From the NCBI GenBank assembly GCA_000226015.1, contig JH155219.1:359892-397512 (forward strand): a stretch of DNA of 37,621 bases, read 5' to 3'. This document shows, piece after piece, positions 23,101 through 32,552 of the stretch. A program made the position numbers and the translations under genes. Under the pieces are notes generated by a model. That model saw only the letters and a program-made list of their open reading frames with translations, did not search any database and was not told where the DNA came from. Numbering within the stretch: the first letter of the stretch is position 1; every line of letters starts with the position of its first letter. The DNA comes from Mnemiopsis leidyi. Lineage: Eukaryota > Ctenophora > Tentaculata > Lobata > Bolinopsidae.

Positions 23101-25654
23101 TGATAGGTCACCCTTATACATACGTGTAAAATAAGCACTTTTTTCTTGACGTGGTATGTGGCTATGGCGATGTGGGCGCAAAACATGTGCTCCTCCATAA
23201 CATCAACTATCAATTAGAATTGCCTAGCTAAACGGATATTATTACTAACCCTATTTCGGGTTGGATATAGAGTGCATAAATTGTACACGGCATATTGGTG
23301 CAACGATTTTCAAAAGCCTATAACTTAAAAGAAGGGGAAAGCTGATCTTAATCCTGTTTGTATTTTAGTTATTTAAGTCGGTTGAATATACAATTAGCAA
23401 ACTCATTGGTCGTGTGATATCGAAAATTACCGTCACTCCCATTCGTTTGCTAATCGTACAATGGAGAATTGAGCCAATGATAAACGATATAGGCAATCTC
23501 ACGACCCATACAAAGCTTTGCAAAAAGCTTCTGAGTGGAGTCAACTTAGCAGACAGAGAGCAGGTCGCAGGATCAACAAACAATTCACTTAACATAGACA
23601 CCTCCTTTGGCACAGAAATCCCTGTCCTCGATGTCTATAGGGAGCCTGAACCGAATGCGGAAACTACCCTGTGCTATACAGATGGTTGCAAGATGAATGA
23701 CAAGGTCGGCTCCGGAGTATACATTCCTGATAATGGGAGTGGATCTCCGGTCGAATTGGCGTTTCATATCGGAGAACACTCTACCGTCTTTCAAGCAGAA
23801 GCATACACCGTTGAACAAGCGGCGAAACTGATGATAGACGAGGAACTTAAAATAAAACAATTATAATTAACTGTGACAGTCAAGCCGCAATCAAAGTTGT
23901 AGACAGCACTAAAATAAAATCAAAAACAACTCAAAGTGCGCGAAATGAGCTCCACAGAATTAGGGAAGACTTGCTCATAAAGGCTATCTGGGAAACGAAA
24001 ACGCAGATGAACTTGCCAAGAAAGGATCCGGTGACAACGAAGCAGAGAGTGTAACTCTTCCTGTCCCCAGGACAGTGTGGAAGAACGCTCTCAGGCAACG
24101 GAGTCACCGAAAGATGAGGGAAAGGTGGAAGGACATACCGCAACACTTTCGCACGGTATGGCGTGAGTCCTACACCAAGTCCCTGTCCAGTCTTGGCAAA
24201 AAAAACTAATGGCAGCTACACAGTACCTTACGGGCCACTGTGAGCTGAACTACCACCTTAATAAGTACGAACCCAAGAGCATTTCTAAGATATGTCCTCA
24301 CTGCTCCATGGAGGAGGAAACCATGAACCACTTTATTTGGCAGTGTCCGATGTGGTTCAATAGGAGAGGACGGTTCTTTAATTGCTACTATGCAAGTGTT
24401 TCTGAAATAGCCGACCGCTTTCCACTCAGGAAAATAGTCGGCTACATATGTTCCACGAATCATTTCAACCAACACTGATTGCGCAAACGACGATATGGAA
24501 CAACCAGAGCTGAAAAACTAACTAAACTACATGACTGGGGAGAGCACAAGGCCGTCTCGGCCTTATCTCACATCGGTGCTACTTCTTTTAAGCGCCAAAT
24601 CCCCTTACAAAGAAGAAGAAGATACTGCACATACAAGTTTCAAATATGTATCTACACGACCGATTTAGCGAATAAAAGCATCATCAACTTTACATTGAGG
24701 GACTATACTATACAGTATACAGGAACACTACAACATTTATTTTATCAAGGACTATTGCTACATGGGCATTTATATATAATGATTTATTACTTCATGCCAT
24801 ATCATCTAATTGTATATTCTAGGCCCTAGGGTAGCATTTTAAAGAATTATCCCTTGTCTATTTGTATCTATACTACTCTTATATTACTGCATACTTACAT
24901 ATGTGAAAACCACACACAAACGTACCGTAACTGGTTTGTCATCCTTACACTTGGTGTGTTCTATCTCCCGCACGGCACTTTGGCCGCGCACAACTTCTCC
25001 AAACACCACGTGTTTCCCATCTAAGTGTGGCGCAGGTGCTGTTGTGATGAAGAATTGGGAACTGTTGGTATTGGGCCCTCTGTTAGCCATCGAGAGTAAG
25101 AATGCTCTGTCATGCTGAAAGGGAGGACGGAATTTTAAACCAACTTTTAAGTTGTGCTTGTTCATAAAACCAGTATCCTCGAATGAATGTGTAACAACTG
25201 AAACAAAGGTAAAGGTATCGAACACTCGACAATCTATAACATTTTTACCAGTTGTTCAAAGTTCTCGTCCTCGAACTGAGGACCATATATTGAACATCCG
25301 CCGGTCCCATCCATCCTAGTAACGTCCCCTCCCTGTATCATAAAGTCGATTATAACTGAAATGTGAGGTTTGTTCAGAGTATGGTGTGATGGTACAGTTA
25401 TAATTAACACTTGTCAAGGAGGGGAATGGTACGATGGAAGCAAACAAGAAATCATCATGATGGTTACCTCTGTGAAATATTGAATTCAGGAAATGAAGAT
25501 TTAGTTCATCTGTTTTCTGTTCGCCAGTACACAAAGCTTTAAAGTTTGCACAAGTTCTTGGCACAACATCATCATACAACTTCATGATAATTCTCTCCAA
25601 GTCATCGTCTCCAAGTTTTATGTCAAAGTAACAAATCGTGCCTCCCTTTGCCAT
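20107..25654 (-). CDS. PPID: Peptidyl-prolyl isomerase D / cyclophilin-40
   Basis: Eight minus-strand exons: 25468-25654, 25249-25355, 24926-25114, 21139-21243, 20767-20945, 20544-20601, 20348-20434 and 20107-20238. All junctions are GT-AG with matching phases, giving 347 residues (human PPID has 370). Residues 6-172 are the cyclophilin domain ([52 protein letters not shown]). The catalytic-site residues equivalent to CypA R55, F60, M61, Q63 and H126 are R62, F67, M68, Q70 and H133. His128 stands where CypA has Trp121, the substitution typical of Cyp40 and linked to weaker cyclosporin A binding. After an acidic linker, exons 5-8 carry the TPR region that in this family binds the C-terminal EEVD of Hsp90, and the tail (YSKMFK) matches the human C-terminus. 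It acts as an Hsp90 co-chaperone in steroid-receptor-type complexes. The start is taken at MAKGG; an in-frame ATG four codons upstream (25666) is possible. Confidence 0.96.
22157..23093 (+). pseudogene. Broken reverse-transcriptase domain
   Basis: It starts mid-domain at [17 protein letters not shown] in one frame, shifts by one base near 22315 at the [12 protein letters not shown] block, and shifts again near 22806 between ALTLKP and [20 protein letters not shown]. The catalytic aspartate pair is kept as ADD in GIADDLALL. The fingers and the upstream endonuclease are missing. No complete frame remains. Confidence 0.88.
23650..24190 (+). pseudogene. Broken RNase H domain
   Basis: CYTDGCK (from 23672) carries the first catalytic Asp, [11 protein letters not shown] the Glu, NCDSQAAI (about 23870-23890) the second Asp, and [12 protein letters not shown] (about 23988-24030) the last Asp, so the D-E-D-D set is visible. 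One shift near 23860 and another near 23985 interrupt the frame. It continues as basic tether sequence to the stop near 24206. Confidence 0.82.
24209..24478 (+). pseudogene. C-terminal zinc-knuckle tail of the retroelement
   Basis: [15 protein letters not shown], then [19 protein letters not shown], is the Cys-Cys-His-Cys tail that follows RNase H in I- and R1-type elements. It reads open to the TGA at 24476, followed by a short 3' UTR ending in the AAG run. Confidence 0.8.
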
Positions 25655-26485
25655 TGTGCTGAGCAAGTAATCGGATAACTTTATTTTGGTTAGTTTTGAT
25701 ACTGACGACTGGACATCAATAATTTATCGCATTTTCTTTTGGTATTGAATTTGGAGGTGTTATTGAGATTTTTATGCTATTGAGATCTTTATATTATATA
25801 TAATTCTTTGGCAAAAATGAATAACAATTAATAGTTTAACATTTGATTCGGCAATGAAACGACATGTTAAATATGTGTATAACACGATAAAAATATGTAA
25901 AATAAATGAGTTTAATAAATAAATCAAAAACAGAATTGTATTATGGAAAGAGCAGATAATAAGATGATAGCTTGACTCATTTTGTAGACTCAATTCTGGT
26001 AACACGATCAATGTAAAATTACATTACTTTTGTTTCGGTATCGAAATTTGTAGTAGTTGTTTGACTATTAGTTATGACGACCCCACAGATTACGGAAAAG
26101 ACAAAGGGACGATGGACCAATTACGATACTTGATCAGATTATCGCTAACAAAACCGCAATATGCAAAGCGTCTAACCAGCGATAAAAGCTCCAACTTAAC
26201 AATGTCTAAATATTTAAAGTTCATGAGAATTTCCAATTTTATGACGTCGGTATAATTACAGTTATAGTCACTTAACCAGCCACTTAACCAGCATCAACTG
26301 TAATTGTGTCACATTTAAACATCAACATCAATATATACAAAAAAAACTAATGTCATCATTCATGTCATGTTCTCGTTATTACTTTTGTCTGGTTTTATTA
26401 ATTTGTAGAGTTACATTTCACAGGACTTCAAACATCATCCCTGACATGGCATACATAAGAAATTAACTTTCCAAAACACTGAAGC
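25655..26485. other. Intergenic region between PPID and the POM121-like gene
   Basis: Both flanking genes run on the minus strand. An AATAAA on the minus strand at 26394-26399 is well placed as the polyA signal of the POM121-like gene. CACTTAACCAGC is duplicated in tandem near 26267-26291. The PPID promoter should lie just above 25666; no TATA box is evident. Confidence 0.5.
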
Positions 26486-29400
26486 TCATCTAGGTTTTCG
26501 CCTGCGAGGTGTTGCGATTCTACGTGCAGTCGTGGTAGCAGGATTAGAAAACAGGTTAGCAGGTGCAGGTGAGCCTCCTGTTGGGGTACTGTCTGAAGAT
26601 CCCCCAAAGTTAAATCCTGCGGCAGCAGGGGCAGCGGGAGCAGAACCAAAACTGAATCCAGTAGCAGGAGTTGGGGTAGAGGTTGTTGCACTGCTGAAGT
26701 TGAACCCTCCAGTAGCAGGTGCTGCTGAAGTAGGGTTTGATGTGGACTGTCCTCCAAAACTAAAGGCAGGAGTGGAAGAGCTAGGAGCTCCAAACACGCC
26801 TGAGCTGCTAGCAGTTGATGTGGTGCTTGCTCCAAACACAGAACCTGCAGTGCTGGCTCCAAATGCTGGGGCACCAGGAGTTGAAGTGGCACCAAAAGCT
26901 GGAGTCGAACTAGACCCAAACGTAGATGATGAACCGGATGATCCAAACACACTACCATTTGATGATGTTGCAGGAGCAGCACCAAAGGCAGTTAGGTTAG
27001 AAGAAGCAGCACCAAATGCAGGGGTTGTAGTGGAACTTCCACCAAAGGCTGAAGTGGTAGAAGATGCTGCACCAAAGGCTGGAGTGGTAGAAGATGCTGC
27101 ACCAAAGGCTGGAGTGGAAGATGCTGCACCAAAGGCTTGAGTAGTAGATGATGCAGCACCAAGTGCAGAGCCAGTAGAGGTAGCTCCACCAAAGGCAGGG
27201 GTAGTAGAGGCAGAACCACCGAAACTAAAACCTGTACTAGGTGTTGTGGTTGTAGCACCAAATGAAGGCGCAGCTGTATTAGCAGATTTACTAAAGCTAA
27301 AACCTGTAGTTGAATTTGAGGCAGTGGATGTCGCACCAAAGGCTGGAGTGCCCCCAGCTATTGAACTTGATCCAAAGGAAAACCCGGATGGTGCTGCAGG
27401 AGGAGCAGCTGGATTAGAGGTAGAAGCAAAACTGAATCCTGCCGAGGGTGCTGTGGTGGGGGCTGCAGTTGAATTTGGCGCTCCAAATATACTTGTTGGC
27501 CCACCTGAACTTGTGCTTGTGGCATTTGCAGCACCTCCAAAGCTAAAGCCAGTGCTTGGTGCTGTACTAGTTGTGGCTGATGTAGCTGATCCAAAACTAA
27601 ATCCCTTGCTTGCAGCAGAAGTGGATTGAGCAATAGAATTTGCAGAAACAGTAGTCGTGGGGTTTCCTGAACCAAAACTAAAACCTTTACCAGCTGCAGA
27701 TGCAGCAGTGTCAGTAGCTCCTAAAGTAGACTGAGACGAAACAGAACTTGCAGATCCTCCAAAACTGAAACTTGGTGCTGCAGATGCAGCAGGCTGTGCA
27801 GTGGCGATGCTACCTATACTTGGAGCAGTAGAACTGGCTTTTGCTCCAAAACTGAATCCTGAACTGGAGGAAGGCGCAGCTGATCCAAAACTGAAGGCAG
27901 GTTTAGTTTCCGAGGCAGAAGAAGACACTGCAGGGGCTGCAAGTGCTCCTGCAAAGCTAGGCAGTTTAGTTCCTGATGCTTGTGATTCAGGTTGTGAGGC
28001 AGTAGCTGTTGTAGTGCTGCTTCCTCCAAACGAGAAAGATGGAGCTGAACTGGATGCAGGTGGGTTTTGTGCAGTCAAAGATGGAACTGATGCAGAGCTA
28101 GCAGAATTAGAAACAGTATTTAATCCTCCAATGGAAATGCTACTTGGAGTTGTTGATGAAGTGCTAGACATTGATCCTCCAAAAGAAAATGTGGGCTTAG
28201 CTGCTCCTCCTTCAGATGATGTTGTCACACTTGATGTTAAACTTCCAAACCCAAGTGTTGTAATCGATTTGTTTTGCTCATCTCCTTTTGAAGACAAGTT
28301 ATTGAGAGGCTTGTCCAAAACAGCTCCAAAGCTCAAGGTTGGTTTTACCTCTGCTGGGTTAGTTGCTGTTTGTTGAGGGGGAGGTTCTGATTTTACCGAT
28401 GTAGAACCAAATGTAAAACCAGGCTTTGGATCCTTTTCAGAGGTCCCACTATTTCCAAAGAGAGACTTAACAACTCTTGAATCGGTCAAAATTGGAGCAT
28501 CTTGAGAACTGGGTTTAGGTAATGATTTTGGAGTTTCCACAGTAGGTGTTTGAGCGTTGAGCTCAGCTGCAGATGGAGCAGGTGCAGTGTTTTCCTTGTC
28601 TGAAGGTGGCATTGTAACTATTTTTGTAACTTCAACTTTATTGGAACTTGATGCAGCAGGTTCCTTGGCTGGTTTTATAGACGGTTTAGTATTTTCGTCG
28701 TCTTTGTGTGCAAGAAGTTTTCGCACTCTCTCTTCGTTTCTGCGCCTGTCTTCCTTTAGATCATCATTGGTAACTACAAGGTCAGTGTTTCTCGAGTATT
28801 TTGTAGGACTATTGATAGATGGGACTTTATGCTTTTTCCCAGTGATATGAACAATACTAAGAAGCTTTCTCTTTTGGGGCTTTTCAACCTCTCCCTCCTC
28901 TTTATTTCGACGCTTCGAATCATTGACATTCTCTGTATTTTCAAGAACTCGTTTGTTTCCCTTATTCTTAAGAATATTCTCGGCTTTTTTGTGGACCACA
29001 TAAACAGTAGGGACATGTCTTAAGGAGCGACCTTCTTTTAGCAACGGAAGAGTTTTGGGTTTTTTGTGCTGGGATACTACTGGGGGCGAACATTCTTTAT
29101 CAACAGCAGAGCGTTTGACAGAATATGGAGATGCTTGCTGTACATTGTTTATAGCCTTCATCATATTCATGTGGTAATTCTGTTCAACCAAGGCTGGCTT
29201 TTTCTCAATTGGAGTAGAATTCAGAGGCCATGCACTAGCCCCATAGTGAGCATTCTTTAGCCGTATCACACTGTTATTCAGCTGCTTCACAGGAGTAGTA
29301 ATAGAAGAATTGGCAGATTTAGCGAAATTCAGAACCTGCTTGACCTCCTGAACATTTGGTGTCACACCAGATGGGGTACAATTTTTGAGAGGAGTTACAG

Positions 29401-29659
29401 AGGCTTTGCCTAAAAATGATGGTTCTGGGATTGCAGATTTCTGCTCAGTCCTTTTAACTGTAACTGCACAATTGCTATCAGAATCGAGAACGGTAGTTGC
29501 ACTTATCAATGACTTCTTTAGATATGATATTCCCAGCAGAATAATGCCAATCACAAATGCTATGATGAAGGAGGACATGAAAGAACATCCCAACAGGGCT
29601 AAGAAGGTGCCAAGACACAAAGTGAACAGAGCAGTAGATGTCTGTTTTTGAGTTAACAT
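26486..29659 (-). CDS. POM121-like FG-repeat transmembrane nucleoporin
   Basis: The 1057-residue uninterrupted frame has three parts. Residues about 9-47 form a long hydrophobic segment (LFTLCLGTFLALLGC, FIIAFVIGIILLGISYL) at the extreme N-terminus. Residues about 50-395 are a basic, Ser/Pro/Lys-rich region with several NLS-like clusters (SKRRNKEEGEVEKPQKRK, ITGKKHK). Residues about 395-1035 are a Ser/Thr/Ala-rich domain with dozens of FG, FSFG and FGA repeats, and the tail is basic (ARRIATPRRRKPR). The order of membrane anchor, NLS region, FG domain and basic C-terminus is that of POM121, which anchors nuclear pores in the inner membrane and binds importins. FG repeats alone could belong to NUP98, NUP62 or NUP214, but those lack an N-terminal membrane anchor. 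A CTTTCCACAG acceptor 10-12 nt before the ATG suggests a 5' UTR intron. Minus-strand AATAAA at 26394 lies about 90 nt past the stop. The GCTGCACCAAAGGC-type DNA repeats around 27000-27150 encode near-identical AFGAAS units. Confidence 0.85.
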   Translation of the reverse strand: MLTQKQTSTALFTLCLGTFLALLGCSFMSSFIIAFVIGIILLGISYLKKSLISATTVLDSDSNCAVTVKRTEQKSAIPEPSFLGKASVTPLKNCTPSGVTPNVQEVKQVLNFAKSANSSITTPVKQLNNSVIRLKNAHYGASAWPLNSTPIEKKPALVEQNYHMNMMKAINNVQQASPYSVKRSAVDKECSPPVVSQHKKPKTLPLLKEGRSLRHVPTVYVVHKKAENILKNKGNKRVLENTENVNDSKRRNKEEGEVEKPQKRKLLSIVHITGKKHKVPSINSPTKYSRNTDLVVTNDDLKEDRRRNEERVRKLLAHKDDENTKPSIKPAKEPAASSSNKVEVTKIVTMPPSDKENTAPAPSAAELNAQTPTVETPKSLPKPSSQDAPILTDSRVVKSLFGNSGTSEKDPKPGFTFGSTSVKSEPPPQQTATNPAEVKPTLSFGAVLDKPLNNLSSKGDEQNKSITTLGFGSLTSSVTTSSEGGAAKPTFSFGGSMSSTSSTTPSSISIGGLNTVSNSASSASVPSLTAQNPPASSSAPSFSFGGSSTTTATASQPESQASGTKLPSFAGALAAPAVSSSASETKPAFSFGSAAPSSSSGFSFGAKASSTAPSIGSIATAQPAASAAPSFSFGGSASSVSSQSTLGATDTAASAAGKGFSFGSGNPTTTVSANSIAQSTSAASKGFSFGSATSATTSTAPSTGFSFGGAANATSTSSGGPTSIFGAPNSTAAPTTAPSAGFSFASTSNPAAPPAAPSGFSFGSSSIAGGTPAFGATSTASNSTTGFSFSKSANTAAPSFGATTTTPSTGFSFGGSASTTPAFGGATSTGSALGAASSTTQAFGAASSTPAFGAASSTTPAFGAASSTTSAFGGSSTTTPAFGAASSNLTAFGAAPATSSNGSVFGSSGSSSTFGSSSTPAFGATSTPGAPAFGASTAGSVFGASTTSTASSSGVFGAPSSSTPAFSFGGQSTSNPTSAAPATGGFNFSSATTSTPTPATGFSFGSAPAAPAAAGFNFGGSSDSTPTGGSPAPANLFSNPATTTARRIATPRRRKPR

Positions 29660-29669
29660 CTTTTAGCTG

Positions 29670-31026
29670 CTGTGGAAAGAGTGTTAATGAATTGAAATCA
29701 AATAGACAGAATTATGGAAAATTAATGTGTATATCTAGAGAAAATGTCATGTTTATGTCTAATTCTGTAATTACTGAATGAATAAGTTTGCATGTAAACT
29801 ATATATATCTAGTCTTTTTAAAAATTTGATGAACACCATGAAGCACAATTTTAATTGAAAATAGAAAATGGTTTAAGCTGATTAAAGAATATTTTTTGAT
29901 GACACATCAATAATTTACTATAAATTTTTTTAAGTCGCACTAAAATTAAATAATTGACTTAGAATGGCCCTTTCTATTGTTGAAAGAGAACATCATGCCC
30001 CACAACATTTTTCAAGCATATTTTTTCCCCAGTGACCATAACTCTAACCCTAAACCTAACCCTTACCCTAACCCTAGTGAAGTTGTATGTTGTGGAGCAG
30101 AACGTCACTCAGGCGAAATCTTTGGGTTACAGTACTCTGGGGCACGATGTTCTGGGGCAGGATGTCGGCCATGGTTGAAAGATAGTCAGCCCCAAATGCA
30201 GAACAAATTAATCTAACATATGTAGCTTTAAGATAAAACCCTTTTAAAACTTTTAAGTAGATTGACTTTGGAGAACAATTAGCTTTTATAAACTTTTTAA
30301 GGAGCCATTTAAAAACGTTTTGAAAGAGTAGACATGACTACAGTAAAAGAAAAAAGGAATCAAAGGACGATTGATTTTGTTGCAGAATACTCTAACTCAT
30401 TGCCAATCTAACCAAATCAACTAAACAAATAGGGGGCGGGGGCTAAGAAAATCACAATATGTTTACCATCTGACCTACGTTAAGTGTCAAAAAATTTTGA
30501 CCATGACCACTGCAAAAATCCAAATTTTCCATGATTATGGTTACTTGTGAAGTTTTTTTACCATTGACCGAGGGGCAAATCCCCCCACCCCCAAATTGAT
30601 GATTCTGGTCAGCTTTAGGCAAATTGGACAGTAACCATAGAAAAGGTATTTTTGGGGAGGGGTCACAAATTTTGTTATTTAATGCAGCAGCCATTGACCA
30701 ATAAGAAATCAGGTATGGCCAATCAATATTAAGTTACACTATTAGGGGATATAGCTTATGTGAAAAAACACCCACTGCCCTTAAAGATGGTATTGATAAA
30801 AGAAAATATATCATCACATAATACATGATTAAGGAACTGGCAAAATAAGCTTAAATCTGTAAATTTTGTCGAATGAAGAATGCTGAACCCTGAGAAAATA
30901 TATGATTTAGATCAAGCTTGCATAATACCAGTTTTTCAAATGTAATATCAGCAATTATGGAGATAAACATCAAAACTTAATGTAAATGACTCAAAACTGC
31001 CTAAAAATCAATAAAGTGGTGACTCT
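29670..31026. other. Intergenic region with repeat-like sequence
   Basis: No supported gene. It holds a telomere-like run (30043-30077, listed separately) and, at 30120-30170, repeated TCTGGGGCA words. A minus-strand frame at 30452-30694 has a composition unlike the neighbouring genes and is probably repeat-derived. The zinc-finger gene starts its 3' side at 31027. Confidence 0.4.
30043..30077. repeat. Interstitial telomere-like CCCTAA repeat
   Basis: About six degenerate units of CCCTAA (CTAACCCTAAACCTAACC, then CCTTACCCTAACCCTAG) in tandem. CCCTAA/TTAGGG is the canonical metazoan telomere repeat. A short, degenerate internal copy is typical of an old double-strand-break repair scar or a repeat-element end. 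Confidence 0.85.
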
Positions 31027-32538
31027 TCATTCTGTAGAGAAGTTAAAAGGTTCAGGTGTTTCTGTCGGCATAAGTGGTATGGTCATTGCTGCATCACTCG
31101 AACTGCTAACACGAACATCAACATTTTCATCACTATGAAATTTGCTGTAATGTTTAGCATATGCTTCATGATCAAAGTACTCTGCCTTACAAAACATACA
31201 TCTGATATGAAGGGTCGGGTTCTCCTTTTTTTTTACATTTTCTAAGCGATGGGTAACAAATTGGTTGTAGTTGTAAGTTTTTTCTGTGGGAGTTTCCCTG
31301 TATTTTCCAGGATGGTAGTGCATTTCATTTTCATGTTTTTTGATAGCTGATACTGATCTGAATGCTTTGCTACAGTAACCACAATGAAATGCAACTTTTT
31401 CATGAATAGTCCTTTGGTGGTAGTACAGACTACTAATGCTACTGTAAGACTTATTACAAGTTTGACATACAACACGCTGTTTTGCATGGACACAGTTTAC
31501 ATGTCTTACAAGGGAGCGACCATGTTGAAAATGTGCTCCACAGTGTTTGCACATAATTGCACTATTCTTGGGTCTCAAATGTTTGTTTCGAATATGATCT
31601 TGGCGAGATTCATGAGACCCAAATGCCCTACCACATGTATTACAGAGGTAATGCTGCTTATTTAGATGGTTGTGAAGATGAATTTGCAAGGATCTTGATG
31701 TAGCTAAAAGTTCTCCACATATGACACAAACATTGTCAGCCTCACTGTGGAACTTTTCCTTGTGAGCCACATAATCTTTTGCCTGTTTGAAGTCCTTTTT
31801 GCATTCCCAACAATTCAAAATAGTATCATCATCATTTTTCTTATGTTTATTGTTAAAATGAATACGACAAGCAGCAACATCTCTAAAATCCACCTTACAT
31901 TCTACACAATACAGAGTTGAATCACCCTTTGACTTGGTGTGTATGCTGTAGAAGTGAACACGAAAAGATGCTATATCATTAAACTTCTCAAAGCACATGA
32001 AACAGCACTTATCAACAGGGTCAAAAATTTCATCAAATTGGTCAAATGACAAATTGGAAGAGCTTTGGTCTTCACAATTCGATTCCTGCGAGACCAATTT
32101 GGCTGGTGGTTCCAGGGCAGCTTTTGGACTCAAAGCCTTAAAATCAAGACAAGCTTCAAGAGGGGATTGAAACTGCTTTTTAGTGGAATCTTCACTTTCT
32201 GTTGCCATCATTAACATTCTTCCATCTCGTGTTTCAACCTCTCGACATGAAACATAAACATCTTCATTTTCTTCACTATTATTAGCATTGCTAATCATTT
32301 TGTCAAATATTTCATTACTTACATACAGCAGTGCATCACTGTCACTTTTTGATTCATTTCCCTCAGCCTTAGCTGTGGTCTTTGATCCTTCTACTGCATC
32401 AGATGTGATATTTAGAGAATCAACATTTTCCTTTGCTTGAGACTGCGCATGTAAGATAGCTTCTTGTATAGGCTCATCATCTAATTCATTGTGGTAGGCA
32501 ATCAAGTTGTCAACAACAGAATCAGCACTGGGATTCAT
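31027..32538 (-). CDS. Nine-finger C2H2 zinc-finger protein
   Basis: 503 residues from ATG 32538 (MNPSADS). Residues 1-175 are acidic and Ser-rich (DELDDEP, SEENEDVYVS, SFDQFDEIFDPVD) with no known domain. Nine C2H2 fingers follow at about 178-480: C-x2-C-x12-H-x3/4-H units starting at CFMC, CVEC, CWEC, CVIC, CNTC, CKHC, CQTC, CGYC and CMFC. The Krueppel linker TGEKP is missing throughout, which is common in non-KRAB, single-copy invertebrate proteins. Likely nuclear and DNA-binding; the target is unknown. The coding region is one exon. An excellent acceptor (branch-like TACTAAC, pyrimidine tract, CAG at 32554-32556) lies 15 nt before the ATG, so a 5' exon exists upstream. The frame stays open back to that acceptor (KVLGL before MNPS), so an upstream coding start is possible. 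Confidence 0.9.
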   Translation of the reverse strand: MNPSADSVVDNLIAYHNELDDEPIQEAILHAQSQAKENVDSLNITSDAVEGSKTTAKAEGNESKSDSDALLYVSNEIFDKMISNANNSEENEDVYVSCREVETRDGRMLMMATESEDSTKKQFQSPLEACLDFKALSPKAALEPPAKLVSQESNCEDQSSSNLSFDQFDEIFDPVDKCCFMCFEKFNDIASFRVHFYSIHTKSKGDSTLYCVECKVDFRDVAACRIHFNNKHKKNDDDTILNCWECKKDFKQAKDYVAHKEKFHSEADNVCVICGELLATSRSLQIHLHNHLNKQHYLCNTCGRAFGSHESRQDHIRNKHLRPKNSAIMCKHCGAHFQHGRSLVRHVNCVHAKQRVVCQTCNKSYSSISSLYYHQRTIHEKVAFHCGYCSKAFRSVSAIKKHENEMHYHPGKYRETPTEKTYNYNQFVTHRLENVKKKENPTLHIRCMFCKAEYFDHEAYAKHYSKFHSDENVDVRVSSSSDAAMTIPLMPTETPEPFNFSTE

Positions 32539-32552
32539 TAAACCCAAAACTT

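Larger units (their letters stand above)
22140..24623 (+). mobile_element. Decayed non-LTR retrotransposon (RNase H-bearing, I/R1-type), antisense in PPID intron 3
   Basis: A 5'-truncated element lies head-to-head with its host gene inside the 21244-24925 intron. In order it holds: the RT palm and thumb ([22 protein letters not shown]), a connecting segment, an RNase H domain, and a C-terminal Cys/His knuckle (CPHC...HFIWQCP). It ends in a (AAG)n tail at about 24609-24623. The presence of RNase H and this 3' organisation point to the I superfamily (I, R1, Nimb-like); the exact clade is not resolved. At least four frame shifts or stops show it is dead. About 300 bp around 23097-23410 do not read as element protein and may be inserted or highly decayed. 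Confidence 0.88.

Noticed and set aside
26532..28376. Several long plus-strand frames (up to 202 codons) rich in Pro, Leu and Ala
   Set aside because: They are antisense shadows of the Ser/Ala/Gly/Phe repeats of the POM121-like gene.
30452..30694. 80-codon minus-strand frame
   Set aside because: Lies in repeat-like sequence with C and G runs; no domain recognised.
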